Positions 24,821 through 32,908 of a stretch of DNA of 35,460 nucleotides are shown piece after piece. The stretch is taken from NCBI GenBank assembly GCA_023717565.1, contig JAMQPI010000204.1, positions 1 to 35,460 of the forward strand, in the 5' to 3' direction. This DNA is from Pyrinomonadaceae bacterium. Lineage in GTDB: Bacteria; Acidobacteriota; Blastocatellia; Pyrinomonadales; Pyrinomonadaceae. Position 1 is the first letter of the stretch. Each line of letters begins with the position of its first letter. The translations under genes were made by a program, and so were the position numbers. The notes under the pieces are model-generated. The model was not told the DNA's origin. It worked only from the letters and a program-made list of their open reading frames with translations, and ran no database searches.

Positions 24821-25706
24821 TCAGGCACAGGCCATCGACGCAGGCGATCCACCTTCCGTCACTCAATTGGTGCGGATCGACGTGGTGCATTCCTATTGCG
24901 TTCCACCCAGTACCATTAGGGCCCATGATCGGGCTAAGAGCACACTCGCTTTCTTGGTAGGTCGACGGCGTTAGTTCCGAAATCTCAAAGGCTCTGACTT
25001 CTGTCCCGTAAATGGGAAAGCAGTTCTGCGCATGGCGAATGACCTTGTCGTCCAGGACTAAGACTCTGCCGGCCGGGCGGGCGATACGATTATTACCTTC
25101 CACGATTGGGCTGCAGGGATGTTCGATCCAGGGGCCCATCAATTCGTCCGCAAAGTACAGACGAAGGCTGTCATGTTCCTGGGGAGTTGAACAGGCAAAC
25201 ATCCACCACCGATCTTCAAAGCGAAAGATCGAAGGGTCGGCACACTCTCTTTCCACAAGTTTGCCAACGGGGGACCATTTGGTTGGGAAAGTCTCCGCCC
25301 GGTATAGCTGAATGGCTTTGAGGTCCAGCGTCTCCGGAACCATGTAGTACTCCCCCTGCCACGCGAACACGTATGGGTAGGAGAGGTGAAACGACTCTTT
25401 GAGCACTATCTGTTGATATTCCCAAACCCAGCCATCTTTGCTCGTCGCCAAGCCAATCTCGCCTCTGAAGGTCTGATGATTGAAGACTTCGAAAAACATG
25501 TACCAGCCTTCGCTACCTGGCACCATGAACGGATCGGCCACGAAAGCTGCGACGATGTCGGTTACGTCCTGATACGTCAATACTGGATTCTGGACATGTG
25601 GGCCAGGCCGGAGTGTGAAGGGCGAGTCCCCGGCGTAAATGCCAATGGACCATAGAGAAGGGAACACGTAGCCAGCGTCTAACTTTGGGACTGGGGTTTC
25701 ATTCAT
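24804..25706 (-). CDS. GINT1-like five-bladed propeller protein (glycan enzyme)
   Basis: A 300-aa protein with the beta-propeller pattern of glycoside hydrolase family 43-like folds: VADPFMVPGSEGWYMFFEVF, SYPYVFAWQGEYYMVPET, DPSIFRFEDRWWMFACST, RIARPAGRVLVLDDKVIRH and AQNCFPIYGTEVRAFEI. This matches the N-terminal domain known from glucosamine inositolphosphorylceramide transferase-like proteins in bacterial glycan clusters. Catalytic chemistry is unproven. The ATG at 25704-25706 is preferred to a TTG two codons upstream. The gene is in operon with the GNAT gene through a 17-bp overlap. With the nearby glycosyltransferase it suggests assembly or decoration of a surface glycan or glycolipid. 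Confidence 0.7.
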   Translation of the reverse strand: MNETPVPKLDAGYVFPSLWSIGIYAGDSPFTLRPGPHVQNPVLTYQDVTDIVAAFVADPFMVPGSEGWYMFFEVFNHQTFRGEIGLATSKDGWVWEYQQIVLKESFHLSYPYVFAWQGEYYMVPETLDLKAIQLYRAETFPTKWSPVGKLVERECADPSIFRFEDRWWMFACSTPQEHDSLRLYFADELMGPWIEHPCSPIVEGNNRIARPAGRVLVLDDKVIRHAQNCFPIYGTEVRAFEISELTPSTYQESECALSPIMGPNGTGWNAIGMHHVDPHQLSDGRWIACVDGLCLNDSHD

Positions 25707-25879
25707 ATTCAATGCTCAAAAGTATGACGCCAGGATTTTGTTTCTTGATGAAGTTATGTTGATAATGCCGTCTTGACAAGCCCTGGCGGACCCAGATGTT
25801 TGGACTCTGCCGGCGCCAAACAGAAGTCTCACGTCCTACGATAGGAGAAACCACTCACGCCCCACCAAAGGAGAAACCA

Positions 25880-27631
25880 ATGGACAAAAGAAAGAAAGGC
25901 CTGACCCGAAGGAGCTTTTTAGAGCGAGTCGGATTGGCGGGAGGATCTGCGGCCCTTTACGAGACGATGACAGCGCTCGGGATGATCAATCTTCCCGAAG
26001 CATGGGCCGGGCCGCCTCAGCTTCCCGCTGGTTCAGGAAACGGCAAGACCGTCGTCATACTGGGCGCCGGTATCGGCGGGTTGACCGCGGCTTACGAACT
26101 ATCACGTGCCGGATACGACTGTCAGATAATCGAATTGACCGAGCGACCCGGCGGCCGCAACCACAGCGCGCGGCGCGGGACGGTCCTAACGGAAAAGAGA
26201 GCGGACGGTACCACTATTCAACAAGTCTGCAACTTCGATGAGGGCCTCTACCTGAATCTGGGACCGGGGCGTCTCCCTTACCATCACCGGCGCGCGCTTC
26301 ACTATTGCCAGGAACTAGGCGTGGCTCTGGAGATTTACGTTATGGAGACGATGGCCAATTTGTTCCAAAGCGACAAGGCTTTCGGCGGCAAGGCCCAGGT
26401 CAGGCGTCGCATCGCCAACGATACACAAGGCTATATCTCAGAGATGTTGGCCAAGGCGGTGAACCAAAACGCCCTCAAACTGGAACTGGATGAGGGAGAC
26501 CGAATAAACCTCCTCTGTCTGTTGAAGAACTTTGGTGATCTCGGGGAGAACGAGTTGTGCAGTTCATGCGGCCAAACGAAGTGTAAGAATTGCAATGCGA
26601 GTTGTCAGGACTGCGTCAGATGCAGCAAGGAATGCGTCACCTGCTTCGAGTACAGCGGCTCAACGCGCGATGGCTGCTCGATCACGGTTCACGAGCCTTG
26701 CGAGCCCGGGACCAAGCTGGCACTGAAGGAACTACTCAGTTCCGAGTTCTGGCGCTACCGCTTTTTCCAGTCGTTTGAATACGAATGGCAGCCGACGCTT
26801 TTCCAGCCGGTCGGCGGGATGGACAAGATTGTGGACGGCTTTGTGCGAAAGATTGGCAGCCTAATTCAGTACGAGATGGAAGTGCTAAACATCGAGACAG
26901 GGGGCGACGGCGTGACCATTGCCCTCAAGGACCGCAAGACCGGCGCACGGAGCAGCATCAAGAGGGACTACTGCATTAGCAACATTCCCTTGCCATTGCT
27001 AAGCAAGATCCAAAACAACTTCGCGGCCGATTTCAGCGCGGCCGTGTCGCTGTGTGTCTATGATCCTACTTGCAAGCTGGGCTGGCAGGCGAACCAACGT
27101 TTCTGGGAAAACGACAAAAATCAGATCTACGGCGGCATCAGCTACACGGACGATCCGATCACGCAGATGTGGTATCCGTCGTACGACTACTTCACCAAAA
27201 ACGGAACGCTGACAGGTGTCTATAACTACGACAAAGATGCCATCGCCTTTGGCAACATGAATCCTGAACAACGGATCGAGACGGCGCGGAAAGGCGCCGT
27301 CAAGTTTCATCCTGAGTTTGCAGATACGCGCCTTGTCCCCTCAGATAAGGCCATCTCGATCGCCTGGCAGAATATTCCCAACGAAGGTGGCGGTTGGGCC
27401 AACTGGGACCCCAGCAGCGGGGATCATACAAAGGCCTATGCGCGCCTGCTGTCGCCAGATCGTCGTTTCTTCGTAGTGGGAGATCAAGTTTCCCAACTGC
27501 CGGGCTGGCAGGAGGGAGCGATGATGTCTGCTCAACATGTGGTCGAACAGATAGGCGGGCGTCGCCTGCTTACCGTGCCTAAGGTCAGGCGTGCACCGAA
27601 TACACGACGCCTGATTCATGGTCGCACCTAG
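25880..27631 (+). CDS. Tat-exported flavin amine oxidase with a Cys-rich insertion
   Basis: A 583-aa FAD-dependent amine oxidase. It has a twin-arginine signal (RRSFLE, Arg10-11), then the dinucleotide-binding motif VVILGAGIGGLTAAYELS (58-75), the GG-doublet continuation TERPGGRNHSARRG, a substrate-domain segment LFQPVGGMDKIVDGF and a C-terminal FAD motif FFVVGDQVSQLPGWQEGAMMSA. It resembles L-amino-acid oxidases and would convert an amine or amino acid to imine plus H2O2 in the periplasm. Residues 227-274 hold an unusual insertion with 11 Cys, nine of them at 227-255 in a CxxC-x4-CxxC-x3-CxxCxxC-x3-CxxC series, suitable for Zn, Fe-S or disulfides. The ATG is chosen by its AAAGGAG site. Substrate is unknown. 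Confidence 0.85.
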   Translation: MDKRKKGLTRRSFLERVGLAGGSAALYETMTALGMINLPEAWAGPPQLPAGSGNGKTVVILGAGIGGLTAAYELSRAGYDCQIIELTERPGGRNHSARRGTVLTEKRADGTTIQQVCNFDEGLYLNLGPGRLPYHHRRALHYCQELGVALEIYVMETMANLFQSDKAFGGKAQVRRRIANDTQGYISEMLAKAVNQNALKLELDEGDRINLLCLLKNFGDLGENELCSSCGQTKCKNCNASCQDCVRCSKECVTCFEYSGSTRDGCSITVHEPCEPGTKLALKELLSSEFWRYRFFQSFEYEWQPTLFQPVGGMDKIVDGFVRKIGSLIQYEMEVLNIETGGDGVTIALKDRKTGARSSIKRDYCISNIPLPLLSKIQNNFAADFSAAVSLCVYDPTCKLGWQANQRFWENDKNQIYGGISYTDDPITQMWYPSYDYFTKNGTLTGVYNYDKDAIAFGNMNPEQRIETARKGAVKFHPEFADTRLVPSDKAISIAWQNIPNEGGGWANWDPSSGDHTKAYARLLSPDRRFFVVGDQVSQLPGWQEGAMMSAQHVVEQIGGRRLLTVPKVRRAPNTRRLIHGRT

Positions 27632-27657
27632 ACGTATTTGGCAGTCGGGCTGATGTC

Positions 27658-27686
27658 GAGGAGTCCGTTCGCTGGACGGATTCCTC
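27658..27686 (+). terminator. Hairpin after the amine oxidase
   Basis: GAGGAGTCCG (27658-27667) pairs with CGGATTCCTC (27677-27686) with one G-T wobble, around a 9-nt loop, 27 nt after the stop. There is no T-run, so the assignment as a terminator is tentative. Confidence 0.4.
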
Positions 27687-27903
27687 AATCAGCCGGGAGC
27701 AACCGAACGGGTAGCACTGCGGGCTTTCTCTCGTTGGATGGGAAACTTCCCGCATCGCAGGTCGTTCGAATAACATATTTCACCCATAAAGCCCAATAGA
27801 ATAGCGAACAAGCACAGGATCTCGCTCGGCACGGGCGTTGCAGATTGTTAGTGGGTTATTTCCATGGTCCATAAGATAAAGGACCCGTGCAAAGGAGATC
27901 ATC

Positions 27904-28338
27904 ATGAAGAGTCTGCTATTGTTTATCGCGTTTCTTTGTGCCCTAACTCTAACCACCAGTTCGGCGCCACCTGTTACCAACGCGGCCAATGCTGCACAGA
28001 GGGAACGGGCGGTGGTGCAATTTACCGAGCCGGTAACACTCATGGGCGAGACGCTGAAGGGTGAGTATCTATTCGTTCACGACGATGCAGCGATGGTGCG
28101 CGGAGACGCCTGCACTTACATCTATCAAGGCAACTCGGACGTTCCGGAAAGGCTAGTCGTTTCTTTTCACTGCATTCCGGTGCCGCGCAGAACGGTCGCC
28201 CGCTTTACGGTGCGCACAATGCCGATATCGCCCGGGCTATCGGTGGTAACAGAGTACCAGTTTGTCGGAAGCAGCGAGGCGCATCTGGTGCCCGGAAGCC
28301 CACACATTGCGCACGTGCCCATCGTGCCACTGGATTAG
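27904..28338 (+). CDS. Small secreted hypothetical protein
   Basis: A 144-aa protein not recognised as a named family. It has a clear Sec signal peptide (MKSLLLFIAFLCALTLTTSS, cleavage probably near SSA or TNA). The mature part is rich in beta-strand and has two Cys (GDACTYIY and SFHCIPVP) that could form a disulfide. The segment VVQFTEPVTLMGETLKGEYLFVHDDAAMVRG is striking and could be a small beta-sandwich. A good AAAGGAG ribosome-binding site lies 7 nt before the ATG. It is downstream of the amine oxidase by 272 bp, with a hairpin between, so it is probably a separate transcription unit. Confidence 0.7.
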   Translation: MKSLLLFIAFLCALTLTTSSAPPVTNAANAAQRERAVVQFTEPVTLMGETLKGEYLFVHDDAAMVRGDACTYIYQGNSDVPERLVVSFHCIPVPRRTVARFTVRTMPISPGLSVVTEYQFVGSSEAHLVPGSPHIAHVPIVPLD

Positions 28339-28500
28339 GCGAGATAGCCGAAATCAGCTTCCCTGCCTCCGGTGTGGCACGTGACGAGAAATCTACGGGT
28401 TTTGGGGCGCGCCGTTATGGTGTTGTAAAAGTAGAGCTTGGGCTTTGTCGGGTCCGTCAATATACTGCCTCCCTAGTTTGAGACTCAGCTTGGACGCTGC

Positions 28501-29523
28501 ATGGCCCGACTGGACATCAAGAAAATACCTGGCGCGCGCAAGGCTCCCATGCCCAGGTTCGTTTCACCTCAGCTGGCCACCCTCGTCAACGAACCGCCCT
28601 CAGGCGAGAAGTGGCTTCATGAACTGAAGTTTGACGGCTATCGAATGCTTTGCCACGTCGATCGCGGCAAAGTCCAAGTCTGGAGTCGCAATGAAAAAGA
28701 TTGGACAGAGAAATTCCTTGGTGTCGCTGAGGCCGTGAAGTCTCTACCGGTCACCAGTGCAATCCTCGATGGTGAGATCGTGGTTGTCGACGCACAGGGG
28801 CGCGCCAGTTTCCAAAAGCTTCAGCGATCAATGGGCACGAGAGTTACTAGCGGCTTAGTTTACCAGGTCTTCGACATTATTTATCTTGACGGATTCAATC
28901 TCACAAAGACCCCCCTGCGACAAAGGAAGTCACTCTTGGAGAATGTGTGTAAAGCTAACTCCAGCCACAGCCTGGTACAATACAGCGAACACTTTGAGGG
29001 AAGTGGAGATGCGTTCTTCAGGCAGGCTTGCGAGTATGGGATCGAAGGGATCGTTTCCAAACTCGCGGATTCACCCTACGAGTCAACTCGCAGTCGAAAT
29101 TGGCTGAAGATCAAATGCATTAAGCGGCAAGAGTTCGTCATCGCCGGTTACACACCGTCATCAAAAAGCCTGCCCGGTTTTGGCGCGTTAATTCTGGGCG
29201 TTTATGAAAAGGGTAAACTGGTTCACACCGGGCGAGTTGGCACGGGCTTCACCTTCAAGCAGCGGAGTGAGTTAAAGAAAAAACTCGACACGCTTGCTCG
29301 CAAGACATCGCCGTTCGCGGTCATCCCCAAAGATCCGGGTTTGCGAGAAGCCCATTGGACTGAGCCAAAACTAATCGCCGAAGTGGCCTTCGCTGAATGG
29401 ACTTCCGACGGCTCGGTCAGGCATCCATCCTTTCAAGGATTGCGCGAGGACAAAGATCCGAAAGAAGTCGTCCGGGAAGCGCCGAACAACCCACCAAACA
29501 CTCGCAAAAAGAAACCAGTCTGA
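28501..29523 (+). CDS. ATP-dependent DNA ligase, LigD-type ligase domain
   Basis: A 340-aa stand-alone ligase. The nucleotidyltransferase motif is KFDGYR (K43 to R48), the lysine that is adenylated. Further motifs are ILDGEIVVVD, VFDIIYLDG, GIEGIVSKLADSPYES and NWLKIKC. An OB-fold C-terminal part follows (FVIAGYTPSSKSLPGFGALILGVY and VAFAEWTSDGSVRHPSF). It seals nicks using ATP, with Ku, in bacterial non-homologous end joining. The polymerase and nuclease domains found in full LigD are absent and no ku gene is in the window. The ATG lacks a strong ribosome-binding site; an earlier start is not supported. It converges on the AraC gene. Confidence 0.88.
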   Translation: MARLDIKKIPGARKAPMPRFVSPQLATLVNEPPSGEKWLHELKFDGYRMLCHVDRGKVQVWSRNEKDWTEKFLGVAEAVKSLPVTSAILDGEIVVVDAQGRASFQKLQRSMGTRVTSGLVYQVFDIIYLDGFNLTKTPLRQRKSLLENVCKANSSHSLVQYSEHFEGSGDAFFRQACEYGIEGIVSKLADSPYESTRSRNWLKIKCIKRQEFVIAGYTPSSKSLPGFGALILGVYEKGKLVHTGRVGTGFTFKQRSELKKKLDTLARKTSPFAVIPKDPGLREAHWTEPKLIAEVAFAEWTSDGSVRHPSFQGLREDKDPKEVVREAPNNPPNTRKKKPV

Positions 29524-29527
29524 CTAG

Positions 29528-29551
29528 ATAAACATCTCATCCCTGCGGGAT
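29528..29551 (-). repeat. Short palindromic head of the window-edge repeat, between convergent genes
   Basis: Read on the minus strand, this 24-bp stretch (ATCCCGCAGGGATGAGATGTTTAT) matches the start of the left-edge element (CACCCTGTAAGGGTGAGATG followed by TTTAT). It contains the palindrome ATCCC-GCA-GGGAT. It fills most of the 49 bp between the ligase and AraC stop codons, where it may serve as a terminator. Confidence 0.6.
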
Positions 29552-29572
29552 TCGCGTGCGATCAATACAAGA

Positions 29573-30556
29573 CTAGCCTGCCTGTGACTGCTGAGTTGAG
29601 GCGTGACGCTGGCGACGGAACTGAGCCGGAGGACAATCGAACTCCCGCTTGAACGCGCGGTTGAATGCCGCTTCTGAGCCATAGCCGACTGCCGCAGCAA
29701 CCTCCGCGACGCTGTCCTCAGTCGACTGCAGAATCTCCGCGCCTAGTTTTAGACGCCATTGTGCCAGGTAGGCTATCGGAGACTCGCCCAGGAAATGGCG
29801 GAACCGCTCGGCAAATCGCGTACGTGATAGACCAATGCGCCGGGCCAGATTCGCGACAGTCCATGGATGCGCAGGCTCCTTGTGCAGGAGCGCGAGAGCT
29901 TGTCCGATGATGGGGTCACGTGCGCCTGCGAGCCATCCGGTCTGGTCGGGCGGCAGTGAGTTGATGTAGCGCCGCAAGGTCTCCACGAACAGTAGTTCAG
30001 AAAGTCTGGCGAGCACCAGTCCGCTGCCGGCATCCGATCCGTCCTCTTCGCCGACGGAGAATCGAATTGAATTTTCGAGCCATTGCCCTGACGGTTCGTT
30101 TGCGACATGCACTTTTAGTATCTTCGGCAAACCTGCCAGTAAGACCTCGCTCAGCCGTGGCTCGCAGGTCATGAATCCGCACACGAATTTGGTGATCTCG
30201 CCGCCGCCACCAAAGCGGGCGAATTTGAGCCCCTGAGTTAGATTTTTCGCAAACATCTGCACGGCGTCCAGAGGTTCTTCGGGTGCGCCGTTACCCAACA
30301 GATGGGCATCTCCGTGCGGAAAGACTACGATGTCGCCGGCGGTCAGCTCCTCAACCCGTCCTTCCGGCAACCTCGCATACGCCCGACCCTCAGTTAGGAA
30401 GTGATAGAGGATTAGGTGGCCCGCTTGAGGAGAAAGATAGGGAACTATGGCGGTTGATCGGGGTTCGCTGATGCACCACGGAGCGGAAAACTCCCCATTG
30501 AAGAAAAGCGCTCCCTCAAGCCTAACGACTCTCAAGACCTCGGAAAGCACATCCAT
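29573..30556 (-). CDS. AraC-family transcriptional regulator with N-terminal cupin
   Basis: A 327-aa regulator. The N-terminal part is a cupin_6-like ligand-binding domain (HLILYHFLTEGRAYARLPEG and GDIVVFPHGDAHLLG). The C-terminal part is the double helix-turn-helix AraC domain (PWTVANLARRIGLSRTRFAE, FLGESPIAYLAQWRLKLGAE, and VAAAVGYGSEAAFNRAFKRE). The start at 30554-30556 is chosen for its GTGAGG site and removes 21 upstream residues. It is divergent from a methyltransferase/AhpD pair across 139 bp. By position it probably controls that pair, as is common for this class. The inducer is unknown. Confidence 0.88.
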   Translation of the reverse strand: MDVLSEVLRVVRLEGALFFNGEFSAPWCISEPRSTAIVPYLSPQAGHLILYHFLTEGRAYARLPEGRVEELTAGDIVVFPHGDAHLLGNGAPEEPLDAVQMFAKNLTQGLKFARFGGGGEITKFVCGFMTCEPRLSEVLLAGLPKILKVHVANEPSGQWLENSIRFSVGEEDGSDAGSGLVLARLSELLFVETLRRYINSLPPDQTGWLAGARDPIIGQALALLHKEPAHPWTVANLARRIGLSRTRFAERFRHFLGESPIAYLAQWRLKLGAEILQSTEDSVAEVAAAVGYGSEAAFNRAFKREFDCPPAQFRRQRHASTQQSQAG

Positions 30557-30695
30557 CGTAGTAGCCTCACGGAATTGGCGTCTGGGCAAAGAATACGGGA
30601 CGATCGAACAAGTATTCAAGACTCGGTTGGGCGTACATCAATATCGGATCGCGAGGAGCTCGCATCCAAAGACAATTGAATAGAAGGAGAACAGC

Positions 30696-31550
30696 ATGAG
30701 CGCGACAGCGAAAGTGACAGAGACAAACAAAGAAATTGACGAACTTAAGACTCGTCTGAAAACGACCTGGATGACCGGAGACTACGACCGCTTCTCTCGT
30801 TTTATGGAGCAGGGCGCGGAGCAGTTTTTCCGGCGACTGGGAATCACACCAGGGACCCGCCTCCTCGACGTTGGTTGCGGCGCCGGACAACTCGCCCTGA
30901 TTGCGGCCCGGGCGGGCGCACAGGTTACTGGTTGCGACATTGCCACGAACTGGGTCGAGAAAGCTCAGGCCCGCGCCATCGCCGAGGGACTCGAGATCAC
31001 CTTTGAAGAGGGGGATGCCGAATCGCTGCCGTATCAAGATGCTCAGTTTGACGCCGTCATCAGTTTGATCGGAGCGATGTTTGCGCCTCGTCCGGATCTG
31101 GTCGCGGCTGAGCTAACCCGCGTGTGCCGGCCAGGTGGAATGATTGCCATGGCGAATTGGACACCTGGTGGGTTCATCGGGCAAATGTTTAAGGTGATTT
31201 CCAATCATATCGCTCCCTCCGGCATGCCCTCGCCGGTGCTCTGGGGCGATGCCGACGTTGTTCGCGATCGTCTTCGAGTCGGAATTTCCCGGCTAGAGTG
31301 TGCCCGTAACTTCTATCACTTTGACTATCCATTTCCACCGGACGCGGTAGTGGAATTCTTCCGCACCAACTACGGCCCAATGTCACGCGCGTTCGCATCG
31401 CTCGACGTGAACGGGCAGGAGAAACTGCGGAGTGAACTGGTTAGCTTATGGTCCGCACATAACAAAGCGGTGGACGATAGCACCAAGGTCGATGCGGAAT
31501 ATCTTGAGGTTATTGCGACGCGCGCCGGTGTCATAGCCGGTCGCAACTGA
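30696..31550 (+). CDS. Class I SAM-dependent methyltransferase
   Basis: A 284-aa type-11 methyltransferase. Motif I is RLLDVGCGAGQ (55-65), then the acidic strand GCDIATNWVEKAQ, then EEGDAESLPYQDAQFDAVIS with the conserved SLPY-DAQFD, and VCRPGGMIAMANWTP. The C-terminal half has FPPDAVVEFFRTNYGPMSRAF, which resembles methyltransferases found beside AraC regulators. The acceptor is unknown. It has an AGAAGGAGA ribosome-binding site and is followed after 15 bp by the AhpD-like gene, so the two form an operon. It is a different protein from the methyltransferase at 2016. Confidence 0.87.
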   Translation: MSATAKVTETNKEIDELKTRLKTTWMTGDYDRFSRFMEQGAEQFFRRLGITPGTRLLDVGCGAGQLALIAARAGAQVTGCDIATNWVEKAQARAIAEGLEITFEEGDAESLPYQDAQFDAVISLIGAMFAPRPDLVAAELTRVCRPGGMIAMANWTPGGFIGQMFKVISNHIAPSGMPSPVLWGDADVVRDRLRVGISRLECARNFYHFDYPFPPDAVVEFFRTNYGPMSRAFASLDVNGQEKLRSELVSLWSAHNKAVDDSTKVDAEYLEVIATRAGVIAGRN

Positions 31551-31565
31551 AAGGAAGAGTAAATC

Positions 31566-31871
31566 ATGTATTCGAAAGACAATCTTAGTAAGCTACCCAG
31601 GATGGGCGAGCTAGCACCAGAGGCAATGACAACTTTCCGCGCCTATGACAAGGCTGCGCTTGCCGGTGGAGCGATCCCAAAGAAGTACAAGGAGCTCATG
31701 GCTATCGCCGTGGCTCTCACCACGCAGTGTCCCTATTGCATTGAAGTGCATCGGAAGGAGGCCATCAAGGCAGGAGTAACTGAGCAAGAGCTTGCCGAAA
31801 CGGTTCACGTCACCGCAGCTCTTCGTGCCGGCGGCGCTATCACCCATGGCACTCATTTGTTCGAAGGCTGA
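31566..31871 (+). CDS. AhpD-like carboxymuconolactone decarboxylase-family protein
   Basis: A 101-aa single-domain protein of the AhpD/CMD fold. The redox-active motif is QCPYCIEVH with C55, C58 and H62, as in AhpD-type peroxidase-linked disulfide reductases. Helix segments PKKYKELMAIAVALTTQ and GVTEQELAETVHVTAALRAGGA are typical. It is likely cytoplasmic and handles peroxide or an electrophile by a Cys-Cys relay. It follows the methyltransferase by 15 bp with its own GAAAGGAAG site. The AraC-methyltransferase-AhpD set suggests an inducible detoxification module (inference). Confidence 0.88.
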   Translation: MYSKDNLSKLPRMGELAPEAMTTFRAYDKAALAGGAIPKKYKELMAIAVALTTQCPYCIEVHRKEAIKAGVTEQELAETVHVTAALRAGGAITHGTHLFEG

Positions 31872-32542
31872 GGCGTAGGAAACGACGGGGGCAAAACGCT
31901 GTCCGCCGCGCCATCGGGAAACAGTGTCACTTGCACAATCCCACCAACGGAGACTGTATCAATGCTCAGATGAGAAGCCCGACGTTGCCCGACGTGTGTC
32001 ATGTTTAGGACAAGCTTGGCTTCACCCCGCGAGGGGTGCCGCTCGTGCCGCAAATGGTTCCGCGCGTGGGCTTGGACCTAGTCGAACACCAAGATGCATG
32101 GCTACCGCAAACGAGTAGTTGAGTGGTGCTGGAGCTGGTTGAGTTTAGGATCCATTGGCTACGGCAAACGGTTCTGTGGTTGAGCGGCGCTGGCGCTGGT
32201 TGAATTGGGGGATCCATTGCGCTACGGCGCGACACTGCTGAAGATGGTAACAATAGTGGACGGTGTGTAGACATATATTCACATCAGCTCCTACCAACGT
32301 TGAGAGTTCTAGCGAAACTGACTGAACCTCTCCACAGTCGAAACGGCACGCAAATTGTAACAATTCAACGAATGCGTGGTTGTTGTACGTGAACCACGTC
32401 ATTTCCCGAGATCAAATCTGAAAGGCAGCTGTGGAGTTGGGCACGCTCAATGAGCGCGCTGGTTCAAGTCCCTGGGGCTTGGTTGCTACCTTCAATCGTC
32501 AAAACCGTGGATGGCGTTTTTCAGCCCGGGGCAGGAACAGTG
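31872..32542 (+). other. Long non-coding interval before the response regulator
   Basis: About 670 bp with no supported gene. The middle (32098-32225) holds decayed copies of the 61-bp repeat. The remainder has no gene-like open frame with a ribosome-binding site. The last 100 bp before 32543 probably hold the promoter, but no clear box pair was identified. A segment at about 32456-32471 resembles a tRNA T-loop but does not fold as one. Confidence 0.5.
32098..32225 (+). repeat. Second locus of the 61-bp repeat, decayed copies
   Basis: Units starting with CTGGTTGA occur at 32134 and 32193. The first holds ATCCATTGGCTACGGCAAACG and GTTCTGTGGTTGAGCGG like the array at 15012; the second loses its TACG core after GATCCATTGCGCTACGGCG. 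A more decayed unit (GGCTACCGCAAACGAG) precedes them. The locus is 17 kb from the array, in the same orientation, in the interval between the AhpD-like and the response-regulator genes. Confidence 0.8.
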
Positions 32543-32908
32543 ATGACTCGAATCCTGGTGATCGATGACGACGCAAACATACGCGAGATTATCGTGGAGA
32601 TGCTGACGGACGCGGGTTACGAAGTTGTAGCAGCGGGTAGCGGCACCAACGGCATTAGACTGTTCAGACAGGCACCCTTCGATCTTGTGGTTACCGATCT
32701 CATAATGCCCGACAAAGACGGTCTGGAAGTTGTCATGGAATTGCGCAAAGATTTTCCTGGAGTGAAGATCATCACACTTTCCGGAAACCCGTTTGGCCGT
32801 TCATCCCTGGAGACTTCCAGGGCTCTGGGCGCAGCGCGCACGCTCGGGAAACCCTTTTCCGAAGATCAGTTGTTGGAGGCTGTGCGAGATGTCCTTGAAT
32901 CGAATTGA
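32543..32908 (+). CDS. Single-domain response regulator (CheY-like)
   Basis: A 121-aa receiver domain with no output domain. Acidic pocket D8-D9-D10, phospho-acceptor D52 (VVTDLIMPDKDG), S80 (TLSG) and the switch lysine K103 (LGKPF) are all present. It would accept phosphate from a histidine kinase, but no kinase is in the window, so it is probably an orphan or a phosphorelay intermediate. The ATG at 32543 is chosen because upstream in-frame sequence lacks receiver features, with AGGAACAG as a weak ribosome-binding site. Confidence 0.9.
   Translation: MTRILVIDDDANIREIIVEMLTDAGYEVVAAGSGTNGIRLFRQAPFDLVVTDLIMPDKDGLEVVMELRKDFPGVKIITLSGNPFGRSSLETSRALGAARTLGKPFSEDQLLEAVRDVLESN

Noticed and set aside
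32456-32471. GGTTCAAGTCC resembling a tRNA T-arm
   Set aside because: The flanking bases do not form a 5-bp stem beyond two pairs and no acceptor, D or anticodon arms are present.
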